Of a DNA stretch of 44,682 nucleotides, positions 26,042 through 33,674 are shown piece by piece. The notes under the pieces are model-generated. The model worked only from the letters and a program-made list of their open reading frames with translations. It made no database searches and was not told the origin of the DNA. Every line of letters begins with the position of its first letter. Position 1 is the first letter of the stretch. Origin of the DNA: CAZSIA01 sp045126355 (GTDB lineage Bacteria; Bacillota_I; Bacilli_A; Acholeplasmatales; Anaeroplasmataceae); assembly GCA_045126355.1 (NCBI GenBank), contig JBGVOE010000112.1, forward strand, positions 1-44,682. Direction: 5' to 3'. The position numbers were made by a program, and so were the translations under genes.

Positions 26042-27217
26042 ATGATGTTGTTAATTAAAAATGCGAACTTAATATCAATGGAAGATATTAATTATGAGAT
26101 TAAAGATATCTTAGTTAAAGATGGTAAGATTTTAGAAATTGGTTCTTTTGACTCTCTTGATTATCCAGATTGTGAAGTTATTGATGCGAAAGGAAGATAC
26201 GTTACACCAGGTTTAGTTGACCCACATTGTCATGTAGGTATGATTGAATCTACAATTGGCTGGGCTGGAAGTGACGCAAATGAAATGAGTAATCCAATAA
26301 CTCCAGAATTAAGAGCAATAGATGGAATTAAACCACATGATGAATGCTTTAAAGAAGCGTTAGACTCAGGTGTTACAACAGTTTGTACAGGACCAGGAAG
26401 TGCCAATGTCATCGGTGGAACATTCTGTGCATTAAAGACAAAAGGTAGTACTGTTGAAGAGATGGTTTTAGTAGAAGAATTATGTATGAAAATGGCGTTA
26501 GGTGAAAACCCTAAACGAGTATACGGTAATAGTAAAACTTCTCCTCAAACACGTATGGCATCTGCCGCACTTATGCGTGAGTGGTTAATTAAAGCTAAAA
26601 AATATCATGAAAAGAAAGAACAATATAAAAAAGATTTAGCGCTAGGTATAGAAGCCAAAGAAGTTGAATTTAATATGAAGTTAGAAGCGTTATCAAAAGT
26701 ATTTGATGGCCTTCCTGTTAAAATTCATGCCCATCAAGCAGATGATATCGCAACAGCTATTAGAATTGCTAAAGAGTTTGGATTAAAGATGACTGTAGAT
26801 CATGCGACTGAAGGTTATTTAATTGCTGATTTCTTAAAAGAAAATAATCAAGCCGTCATATTAGGCCCTACATTAGGAAATAAGAGTAAATATGAACTTA
26901 AGGCTAAATCATTTGCATCTGGTAAAGTTTTACATGAAGCAGGGGTAGATTTTGCCATTATGACAGACCATCCTGTTATTGAACAAAAACATACATTAGT
27001 TCAAGTTGCTTTATTTGTAAAAGCAGGTTTAGATGAACTTTCTGCCCTTAAAGCTGTTACTATTAATGCTGCAAAATTATGTGGTATTGATAAGATGGTA
27101 GGAAGTATAAAGGCTGGAAAAGATGCTGATATTGTTATCTGGAGCGCTCATCCACTAGATATAATGAGCGAAGCAAGTGTTGTAATTTTAAATGGAAAAG
27201 TTGAAAAGAATGTATAA
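26042..27217 (+). CDS. Amidohydrolase family protein (COG1228-like)
   Basis: A 391-residue metal-dependent hydrolase with the composite beta-sandwich/TIM-barrel layout. The first metal motif is PHCHVG, with His62 and His64. Later ligands lie in KIHAHQADD, VDHATEG and IMTDHPVI, and the C-terminal KAGKDADIVIW is the usual amidohydrolase closing strand. Closest in type to imidazolonepropionase-like COG1228 proteins, whose substrates vary. An insertion-like charged helix at about 190-215 is seen. The preferred start is ATG 26042, with ribosome site AGGATGTG; adjacent ATG 26045 is possible. Confidence 0.85.
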   Translation: MMLLIKNANLISMEDINYEIKDILVKDGKILEIGSFDSLDYPDCEVIDAKGRYVTPGLVDPHCHVGMIESTIGWAGSDANEMSNPITPELRAIDGIKPHDECFKEALDSGVTTVCTGPGSANVIGGTFCALKTKGSTVEEMVLVEELCMKMALGENPKRVYGNSKTSPQTRMASAALMREWLIKAKKYHEKKEQYKKDLALGIEAKEVEFNMKLEALSKVFDGLPVKIHAHQADDIATAIRIAKEFGLKMTVDHATEGYLIADFLKENNQAVILGPTLGNKSKYELKAKSFASGKVLHEAGVDFAIMTDHPVIEQKHTLVQVALFVKAGLDELSALKAVTINAAKLCGIDKMVGSIKAGKDADIVIWSAHPLDIMSEASVVILNGKVEKNV

Positions 27218-27235
27218 TTTAAGGAGGTTTTATTA

Positions 27236-29116
27236 ATGCCTTTTTTACCAATAACTTTAGAGGAAATGCATGAATATGGATGGAGTCAACCTGACTTTAT
27301 TTACATTACAGGGGATGCTTATATAGATCATCCTTCTTTTGGACCAGCTATTATTACTAGAGTGTTAGAAAACTTTGGATACACTTGTGCTATTATTTCT
27401 CAACCTGATATAAATAAGGATTCTGATTTTACTTTATTTGGGACTCCGCGTTTAGGATTTTTAGTTTCTAGTGGTAATATTGATTCAATGGTTAATCATT
27501 ATACTGTAGCCAAAAAAAGAAGAAAGAAAGACTACTATACACCTAATGGGGAAATGGGAAAACGACCTGATAGAGCCGTAATTAGATATTGTAATAAGTT
27601 AAGAGAACTATATCCAGACTCAGCTATTATTACAGGTGGAGTAGAAGCATCACTTAGAAGATTATCACATTACGATTACTGGGATAATAGAGTTATGAAA
27701 TCTATTTTATTAGATTCTAAAGCTGACTTAGTTTTATATGGTATGGGAGAAAAAACAATTGTTCAAGTTGCTGATGCGCTTGATGCAGGAATAAATGTAA
27801 GTGATATTGTTTATATTAGAAATAGTGTTTGGAAGACTAAAGATTTAGAAAGATTATCTTTCGAGTATCAAATGTTACCATCTTATAAAGAAGTAATATG
27901 TGATAAAAAGAAATATTTAGAAAGTTTTAGAATTCAATATAAAAACACAGACGCATTTACTGCAAAGGCAATTGTAGAAGATTATGGTGATATTTTTGTT
28001 GTTCAAAATCCACCAGAATTTCCTTTATCACAAGAAGAGATGGATGCAGTTTATTCATTACCATTTATGAGAGAAACTCATCCACTGATTGAAGCTAAAG
28101 GGCATGTGCCTGCAATTGATGAAGTTCAATTTTCAATTATTATGAACAGAGGTTGTTTTGGAGGATGCCACTTCTGTGCACTAGCGATGCATCAAGGAAG
28201 AATGGTTCAATCTCGTTCTAAAGAAAGTGTAGTTAATGAGGCAAAGATTATTAAAGAAATGCCAAACTTTAAAGGATATATTCATGATATCGGAGGACCT
28301 ACAGCTAACTTTTACCGACCTGCGTGTTTAAAACAAATCGATAATGGTGTATGTACTCATAAAGAATGTTTAGGTATGAATCCTTGTAAAAACTTAAAAG
28401 TTGATCATAGTGAGTATTTAGATATTTTACGTGAAGTAAGAAAATTAGATGGTATTAAAAAAGTCTTTGTTAGAAGTGGTCTTAGATATGATTATATAAT
28501 GTATGATAAAAATAAAGAGTTCTTTGAAGAGTTAATTAAGTTCCATGTTTCAGGACAATTAAAAGTAGCTCCAGAACATATCGACGATAGAGTTTTAATT
28601 AGAATGGGTAAACCTTCAAGAAGTCTATATGATGAGTTCTGTAAATTATATTTTGATTTAAATAAAAAGAATAATATGAAACAGTTCTTAGTTCCTTATT
28701 TAATGTCATCTCATCCTGGGTCTACATTAGATGCGGCTATTAAACTAGCTGAATACTTAAGAGATATTGGTCATCAAGTAGAACAAGTACAAGACTTTTA
28801 TCCTACTCCAGCTACCGCTTCAACTTGTATGTACTATACAGGAATAGATCCATTTACTATGGAAGAAGTTTATGTTCCGAAAGACCCTCATGAAAAAGCA
28901 ATGCAAAGAGCCTTGATGCAATATAAACTTCCTCAAAATTATTTTTTAGTTGAAGAAGCACTTAAAAAAGCAAACAGATTAGATTTAATTGGTTATGATA
29001 GTAAATGTTTAATTAAACCTCGTAGTGATAACTATGATGGTAAATCAACAAAACCTTATTACCAAAAAGGTGGTAAGGGTTATGAAAAGATGCATTCTAA
29101 ATATCGAAGAAAGTGA
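27236..29116 (+). CDS. ygiQ: YgiQ-family radical SAM protein
   Basis: A 626-residue UPF0313/YgiQ protein. The radical-SAM cluster motif is C307-x3-C311-x2-C314 in MNRGCFGGCHFCA. The N-terminal part contains the family segments DAYIDHPSFGPAII and GGVEASLRRLSHYDYWD. The C-terminal part keeps VAPEHIDDRVL and VQDFYPTPAT. The natural reaction is not established. The start ATG follows AAGGAGGTTTT. Confidence 0.93.
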   Translation: MPFLPITLEEMHEYGWSQPDFIYITGDAYIDHPSFGPAIITRVLENFGYTCAIISQPDINKDSDFTLFGTPRLGFLVSSGNIDSMVNHYTVAKKRRKKDYYTPNGEMGKRPDRAVIRYCNKLRELYPDSAIITGGVEASLRRLSHYDYWDNRVMKSILLDSKADLVLYGMGEKTIVQVADALDAGINVSDIVYIRNSVWKTKDLERLSFEYQMLPSYKEVICDKKKYLESFRIQYKNTDAFTAKAIVEDYGDIFVVQNPPEFPLSQEEMDAVYSLPFMRETHPLIEAKGHVPAIDEVQFSIIMNRGCFGGCHFCALAMHQGRMVQSRSKESVVNEAKIIKEMPNFKGYIHDIGGPTANFYRPACLKQIDNGVCTHKECLGMNPCKNLKVDHSEYLDILREVRKLDGIKKVFVRSGLRYDYIMYDKNKEFFEELIKFHVSGQLKVAPEHIDDRVLIRMGKPSRSLYDEFCKLYFDLNKKNNMKQFLVPYLMSSHPGSTLDAAIKLAEYLRDIGHQVEQVQDFYPTPATASTCMYYTGIDPFTMEEVYVPKDPHEKAMQRALMQYKLPQNYFLVEEALKKANRLDLIGYDSKCLIKPRSDNYDGKSTKPYYQKGGKGYEKMHSKYRRK

Positions 29117-29127
29117 TAACTACATAT

Positions 29128-29152
29128 ACTAATATGGTGGTGTTATATTAGT
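29128..29152 (+). promoter_or_regulatory. Start-site hairpin with Shine-Dalgarno in the loop
   Basis: ACTAATAT (29128-29135) and ATATTAGT (29145-29152) form a perfect 8-bp stem around the loop GGTGGTGTT. The loop holds the ribosome site and the 3' arm holds the ATT start codon of the next gene. It could also act as a weak terminator for ygiQ, but the T run is poor. Confidence 0.5.
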
Positions 29153-29710
29153 TTATTTGATTATGATTTTCCAAGATTAATTTCAAACGGAGTAATAGGT
29201 TCTATTATTGGTCAATATATTAGTGATTTATTTTTTAATGTTTTTATTTATGATAGAAAAGATTTTTTTGATATTATAACTAATATTTCACCAACTCCAG
29301 CATATATTGCCGCGACAAGCGCTGGTGTTGCAAACGGGATAACTGAGCCGTTTATTGACGACATTACTTCAACTGGTATGCGAAATATTGTGTATGCATA
29401 TACTAATGATTTCTTTACTAATAAGTTAGATGAGGGAGATTTAGTTTCAACTTTAAGTATGCCAGAACTCGTTCAAGATACGATCGCGGTTATTATAATT
29501 GTTTGGGCATTTAATTCACATGCTAGACATGATTTTTACAATCATAAGGCTGATATGTATCATGCACCTCATCCATTTCATGATGAACAAGACATATTTA
29601 CATCGGTTTTAATTATTGTTGTAACTAATCTTTATGCCTATTATCGTTTGCAAAGAGATAACAAAATTATATCAAGCGGATTAGATCAAAGTATCGATCT
29701 TGCTGAATAA
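29147..29710 (+). CDS. Uncharacterised 187-residue protein, AUU start
   Basis: I do not recognise a family. The frame is open from 29120 to a TAA at 29708 and contains no ATG until 29378, and no usable GTG or TTG before it. The 5' part reads as good protein: DYDFPRLISN, then VIGSIIGQYISDLFF, then YIAATSAGVANGITEPFIDDI. A start at the first ATG would discard 77 residues. Ribosome site GGTGGTG is 4 bases before ATT 29147. The C-terminal half has two hydrophobic stretches (DTIAVIIIVWAF and FTSVLIIVVTNLYAYY) split by a His-rich segment (HARHDFYNHK, YHAPHPFHDEQD). It may be membrane-associated. It follows ygiQ by 30 bases. Confidence 0.65.
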   Translation: MSLFDYDFPRLISNGVIGSIIGQYISDLFFNVFIYDRKDFFDIITNISPTPAYIAATSAGVANGITEPFIDDITSTGMRNIVYAYTNDFFTNKLDEGDLVSTLSMPELVQDTIAVIIIVWAFNSHARHDFYNHKADMYHAPHPFHDEQDIFTSVLIIVVTNLYAYYRLQRDNKIISSGLDQSIDLAE

Positions 29711-29723
29711 TGTATAAAATAAC

Positions 29724-29752
29724 TTGTTATTTTAGTACTAATTTGTTAAAAT
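29724..29752 (+). promoter_or_regulatory. Promoter with inverted repeat upstream of the YebC-family gene
   Basis: TTGTTA (29724-29729), a 17-base spacer and TAAAAT (29747-29752). ACTTGTTATTTT (29722-29733) and AAAATAGACAAGT (29748-29760) form an imperfect inverted repeat over both boxes, a possible operator. Confidence 0.45.
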
Positions 29753-29788
29753 AGACAAGTAATAATAAAAGGAAAGGAATGATTTGTG

Positions 29789-30508
29789 ATGGGAAGAGCC
29801 CATGAAGTTCGTGCAGCGTCTATGGCCAAAACAGCTGCTATGAAATCTAAATTATACGCAAAATACGGAAAAGAAATTTTTATGGCTGCTAAGAGTGGTG
29901 TTCCTGATCCAAATACAAACTTAACTTTACGTAAAGTAGTAGAAAAAGCAAGAAAAGAAAATGTTCCTGCTGATGTTATCAAGAGAGCTATTGATAAAGC
30001 AAAAGGTGGTTCAGACGAAAACTATACAGAAATGCGTTATGAAGGATTCGGTCCTGGTAATGTATTAGTTATCGTTGACTGTATGACTGATAACAACAAC
30101 CGTACTTACACTGATGTTCGTACAGCATTTAATAAATCAGGTGGAAAACTTGGTGTAACTGGTTGTGCAATGCATATGTTTGATCATGCTGGATATTTAG
30201 TATTTGAAGGTATGAGCGAAGATGAAGCATTAGAAGCATTACTTCTTGCTGATTGCAATCCTAAAGATGTAGTAACAGATGACGACTGTGTTGTTGTTAC
30301 AACAGAACCTGACGACTATGAAGCTTGTAAAGAAGCATTATTAGCTGCTAAGCCAGATTTAGAATTTATCGAAAGCAAAGTTACTTTTGTACCTATGAGT
30401 TATGTTGATTTAGATGAAGAACATAAAGAAAAATTCGAAAAATTAATGTCAACGTTAGAAGCATTAGATGATGTTGACGTAGTTTATCACAACGCAAGCA
30501 ACGTATAA
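29789..30508 (+). CDS. YebC/TACO1-family protein, YebC2 (YeeN) type
   Basis: A 239-residue YebC-family protein. The N-terminal MGRAHEVRAASMAKT, the segment KYGKEIFMAAKSG and the core YEGFGPGNVLVIVDCMTDN identify it; the MGRA...K-YGKEI start is that of the YeeN/YebC2 branch. The family was first called a transcription regulator, and later work points to the ribosome and relief of stalls at proline-rich sequence. GTG 29786 directly precedes ATG 29789; the ATG gives the standard N-terminus. Its codon choice looks more GC-ended than its neighbours, suggesting high expression. Own promoter and strong terminator. Confidence 0.93.
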   Translation: MGRAHEVRAASMAKTAAMKSKLYAKYGKEIFMAAKSGVPDPNTNLTLRKVVEKARKENVPADVIKRAIDKAKGGSDENYTEMRYEGFGPGNVLVIVDCMTDNNNRTYTDVRTAFNKSGGKLGVTGCAMHMFDHAGYLVFEGMSEDEALEALLLADCNPKDVVTDDDCVVVTTEPDDYEACKEALLAAKPDLEFIESKVTFVPMSYVDLDEEHKEKFEKLMSTLEALDDVDVVYHNASNV

Positions 30509-30513
30509 AAAGA

Positions 30514-30545
30514 AAAAAATTGATGAGTTTTCATCAATTTTTTAT
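30514..30545. terminator. Bidirectional terminator between convergent genes
   Basis: A 13-bp stem (30514-30526 with 30531-30543) with a 4-base loop GTTT, A-rich on one side and T-rich on the other, so it can serve both the YebC-family gene and the minus-strand aspartase-like gene. Confidence 0.88.
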
Positions 30546-31921
30546 TTTACTTTAATATTATCAACAGCTAATAATTTGGTTAGTTTTTCTTCACTCATTA
30601 TATTCATTTCTAAGCATACTTCTTTAATTGATTTACCTGTTTGAACTTTTCTCTCTAATATTTCAAGACATTTTTGGTAATCAACTTTTTTAAGTAATGC
30701 TACAATAATTCCGTCACTATTTTCTACACTTTCAGAGCATTTTTCTTCATTAATTATCATACCTTCAATACAGTATTCACGTAATAATCTTAAAGCTCTA
30801 CGCATATATTCTAGACAGTCAAATATTAATGAGTATACAATTGAAGCGAATGCATTAGCTTCCATTTCACCATGTTCACATGCTAGTGTTATTGATGTTT
30901 CTTTACCAATAATTAAGAAACAAACTTGGTTAACAATTTCCGGTATACTTTGACTAGCTTGAGAACAGTTAAGTCCGTCTAATCTTTCATATGCTGGTAA
31001 TTTTACTTCATTAAATCCACAGTTTGGACCACTTGCCATTAAGCGAATATCTGTAGCTGTTTTACTTAGGTTGATTGCCATTAATTTAATAATGTTTCCT
31101 AATTCAACGAATTCGTCTAGGTTTTTTGATTCATCGATTGTGTTATCAGGATGTTTAAATTCCATTCCAGTAAATTCATTAAATCTTTTTAAGATACTAT
31201 CAACATATTTATCATCAGAATAATATAAGACACCGATAGAACCAGTTCCTAAGTTAATTGTGTATAAATCTTCAATACAGTTACTTATTCTATTTATATC
31301 TCTTGAGATAGTAGATGCCATAGAACTGAATAATTGTCCAAATGAAATTGGAAGAGAGTCTTGTAGATGGTTTCTACCTAATTTAATAACTTTATTATAT
31401 TTTTTCGCCTTTTCTTGTAAGCTTTTTAATAATTTTTTTGCTTCTACAATTAATCCTTTAGCAATTACTATCATACAGTGTTTAGCCGCAGTAGGAACAA
31501 CGTCATTGGCAGATTGGAATAGGTTTACATCTTCTAAAGTAACTAAGTCATATTTACCTAATTCTCCACCTAAGATTTCTGTGGCTCTGTTTGATAAAAC
31601 TTCGTTCATATTGATATTAAACGCAGTACATGATCCACCTTGAACAGCGTCTGTAATAAATTGATTATAGAAACGCCCATTAATAACTTCATCACAAGCT
31701 GAAGCTAAAGCCCTAGTTTTTTCTAAAGATAAGTAACCTGCGTCATAGTTAGATAACGCACAAGCTTTTTTTACGATTGCTAAAGATTTAATTATTTGTT
31801 TATAAATTTTCATTTTGGTTACTGTGAAGTTTTCTTTATTTCTTAAAGACTTAATTCCATAATAGGCATTAAGGGGTAATTCCATTTCACCAAATTCATC
31901 TTTTTCTATTCTAGATAACAT
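30542..31921 (-). CDS. Aspartase/fumarase-superfamily protein with a degenerate active site
   Basis: A 459-residue intact protein with the full fold of aspartate ammonia-lyase, including VQGG, MNEVLSNRA, LGRNHLQDSLPISFGQ, PEIVNQVCF and the C-terminal helical domain. The catalytic motifs are altered: GGAGTSxNMN is GGSCTAFNIN (95-104), QSTND is QSAND (136-140), and the mobile loop GSSIMPxKVNPV is replaced at 314-325 by a sequence ending DGLNCSQASQS. The Ser base, Lys and Asn of that loop align with Asp315, Gln321 and Ser323. His185 remains. It probably does not deaminate aspartate as usual; a new substrate or a non-catalytic role is possible. The start ATG 31921 follows TTGGTGAT. Confidence 0.8.
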   Translation of the reverse strand: MLSRIEKDEFGEMELPLNAYYGIKSLRNKENFTVTKMKIYKQIIKSLAIVKKACALSNYDAGYLSLEKTRALASACDEVINGRFYNQFITDAVQGGSCTAFNINMNEVLSNRATEILGGELGKYDLVTLEDVNLFQSANDVVPTAAKHCMIVIAKGLIVEAKKLLKSLQEKAKKYNKVIKLGRNHLQDSLPISFGQLFSSMASTISRDINRISNCIEDLYTINLGTGSIGVLYYSDDKYVDSILKRFNEFTGMEFKHPDNTIDESKNLDEFVELGNIIKLMAINLSKTATDIRLMASGPNCGFNEVKLPAYERLDGLNCSQASQSIPEIVNQVCFLIIGKETSITLACEHGEMEANAFASIVYSLIFDCLEYMRRALRLLREYCIEGMIINEEKCSESVENSDGIIVALLKKVDYQKCLEILERKVQTGKSIKEVCLEMNIMSEEKLTKLLAVDNIKVK

Positions 31922-32024
31922 AATAATCACCAACAACTATTATACATCATTTTGTTTATTTTTTCTACAACAAATGAACTCTTTATCGATATGGGCATAT
32001 ATATAAAGTGTGGTGATGAAAGTG

Positions 32025-33254
32025 ATGAAAATGAAGGTATTAGATTCTAAAATAAAGGGTAGTGTTAAGATAAGTGGATCAAAAAATAGTTCTTTACCAA
32101 TTATTGCGGCCTCATTAGTAAGTTCTATGAAAACTACTCTTTATAATGTGCCAAATATTTCTGATATAAATAATCTTTTAAAAATAATAAATAAAGCAGG
32201 CTGTGATACAAGTTTTAAAAATAATAAATTAGTTATTAATAATAAGCTTAATGATTGCGAACTACTTTTTGATGAAGTTAAAAAAATAAGAGCATCATAT
32301 TATCTGATGAGTGTATTTATAGCGCTATTTGGAAAAGTAACGATTTATTATCCTGGTGGATGTAGTTTAGGTAGTAGACCAATAGATTATCATTTAGAAG
32401 GTTTTAAAGCCGCGGGTTGTGTGGTTAGTGAAGATGGTGATGTAATTGAAATTAATGCTTCTAAATTAAAACCATTTATTTATAAAACGGAAAGGAAATC
32501 TTTAGGAGCTACAGTTAATTTAATTATATTAGCTAGTAAAATACACGGAAGGTCAGTAATAAAAAACGCCTCTACAGAGCCAGAAATCGATGACTTAATA
32601 GACTTTATAAATAAAGGGTATTCGAAGGTTTATCGTAAAGGTAGTGATATAATTGTTATAGGTAATACAAATATTAAAGATAAAATAAAACACAAAGTTA
32701 TTCCTGATAGAATCGAATGTTTTACTTATATGTGTATAGGTCTTACAAGTGATAAATTAAAAATTAAAAATATTAATCCTAATCATTTAACTTTACCAAT
32801 TTATTATTTTAAAGAAGCTAACGCTAATATAAAAGTTTATAAAAAAAATATTGTTGTTAAAAGAAGTAAATTAAAAAGTATAACTGTTTGTAGTGGAGAT
32901 TATCCTTCTTTATCAACTGACCAAATGCCGCTTTTATATCCATTTTTCTCTAGGGTAAATGGCACAAGTATTTTTACTGAAGGTATATTTGAAAATCGTT
33001 TTAACGTGTGTGATGAATTGAAAAGAAAAGGCGCTTGTATTAATGTAGAAAATAATAAAGTTATTATAAATGGTTGTAGTGATATGAAAAGCAATCAATT
33101 ATATCCAAAAGATTTAAGAGCGGCAGCATCCCTTCTTATAGAGTGTATTATTGATCAAAAATCACAGCTTCATAATCTTTATTATTTAGAAAGAGGATAT
33201 GATAGTATTTATAAAAAGTTAAAAAAAATTGGTTTGAAATTTGAATTAGAATAA
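32025..33254 (+). CDS. murA: UDP-N-acetylglucosamine 1-carboxyvinyltransferase
   Basis: A 409-residue MurA, the first committed peptidoglycan enzyme, adding PEP to UDP-GlcNAc. The catalytic Cys113 lies in GGCSLGSRPID, equivalent to Cys115 of E. coli, so fosfomycin sensitivity is expected. The N-terminal ISGSKNSSLPII keeps the Lys-Asn pair; STDQ holds the catalytic Asp; DLRAAASLLI is the C-terminal signature. The sequence is Lys/Asn-rich and more diverged than a typical main MurA, so it may be a second copy. Several in-frame GTG/ATG codons precede; ATG 32025 fits the site GTGGTGATG best (ATG 32031 possible). Confidence 0.9.
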   Translation: MKMKVLDSKIKGSVKISGSKNSSLPIIAASLVSSMKTTLYNVPNISDINNLLKIINKAGCDTSFKNNKLVINNKLNDCELLFDEVKKIRASYYLMSVFIALFGKVTIYYPGGCSLGSRPIDYHLEGFKAAGCVVSEDGDVIEINASKLKPFIYKTERKSLGATVNLIILASKIHGRSVIKNASTEPEIDDLIDFINKGYSKVYRKGSDIIVIGNTNIKDKIKHKVIPDRIECFTYMCIGLTSDKLKIKNINPNHLTLPIYYFKEANANIKVYKKNIVVKRSKLKSITVCSGDYPSLSTDQMPLLYPFFSRVNGTSIFTEGIFENRFNVCDELKRKGACINVENNKVIINGCSDMKSNQLYPKDLRAAASLLIECIIDQKSQLHNLYYLERGYDSIYKKLKKIGLKFELE

Positions 33255-33268
33255 TTATATAGTATAAT
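33241..33268 (+). promoter_or_regulatory. Sigma-A-type promoter of the Ig-like/MBL gene pair
   Basis: TTGAAT (33241-33246) at the end of murA, a 16-base spacer and TATAAT (33263-33268), 20 bases before the next start. Confidence 0.55.
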
Positions 33269-33287
33269 TTACCTAGGTGATTTGTAG

Positions 33288-33674
33288 ATGAGTAAGAAAG
33301 TAAGAAAAAAAGTTAATAAGATTATAAAGAAACAATTGACAGGCGTGTCATTGTTTTTTGCTGTTTTATTTTTAATTATAGGAATTGTTATAGGATTTTA
33401 CTTATATAACATTAATAATAAAGAAGGATTTTCTAAAATTGAATTAAATGGCAATGGCATCGTTAATTTAAAGGTCGGCGATAATTATAATGAAGAAGGA
33501 TTTATAATGGTTATTGATGACTATGATTATTCTGATAAGGTTTTGGTTAATGGTAGTGTAGATACATCTAAAGAAGGAGTATATGTGATTACTTATACTT
33601 TAAACGAAGATGGTCACAATATTATTTTAACAAGAATTGTTAATGTTATAGGAGGTGAAGCTAATGGCAAGTAA
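33288..33674 (+). CDS. Membrane-anchored protein with one Ig-like (DUF5011-type) domain
   Basis: A 128-residue protein. A basic cytoplasmic tail (residues 2-16) and a membrane helix (19-40) are followed by an external domain with IELNGNGIVNLKVGDNYNEEG and SGS-free beta strands ending in TYTLNEDG. The pattern of a leading gene-to-strand motif, Y-x-E-E-G and T-y-T is that of DUF5011-like immunoglobulin folds. The anchor and Ig-like part resemble residues 10-125 of the next protein, so the two are likely paralogous. The end overlaps the next gene by 11 bases. Start ATG with AGGTGAT. Possibly a surface partner of the MBL protein; function unknown. Confidence 0.75.
   Translation: MSKKVRKKVNKIIKKQLTGVSLFFAVLFLIIGIVIGFYLYNINNKEGFSKIELNGNGIVNLKVGDNYNEEGFIMVIDDYDYSDKVLVNGSVDTSKEGVYVITYTLNEDGHNIILTRIVNVIGGEANGK

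Noticed and set aside
29378..29710. Taking ATG 29378 as the start of the unknown protein
   Set aside because: No ribosome site before it, and the protein-like frame extends 77 codons upstream without a stop.
29722..29760. Inverted repeat before the YebC-family gene as a terminator of the preceding gene
   Set aside because: The 3' arm is followed by AATAATAAAA, not a T run; it coincides with promoter boxes, so an operator is more likely.
31260..31643. Plus-strand open frame inside the aspartase-like gene
   Set aside because: Shadow of a conserved minus-strand gene; no family motif or ribosome site.
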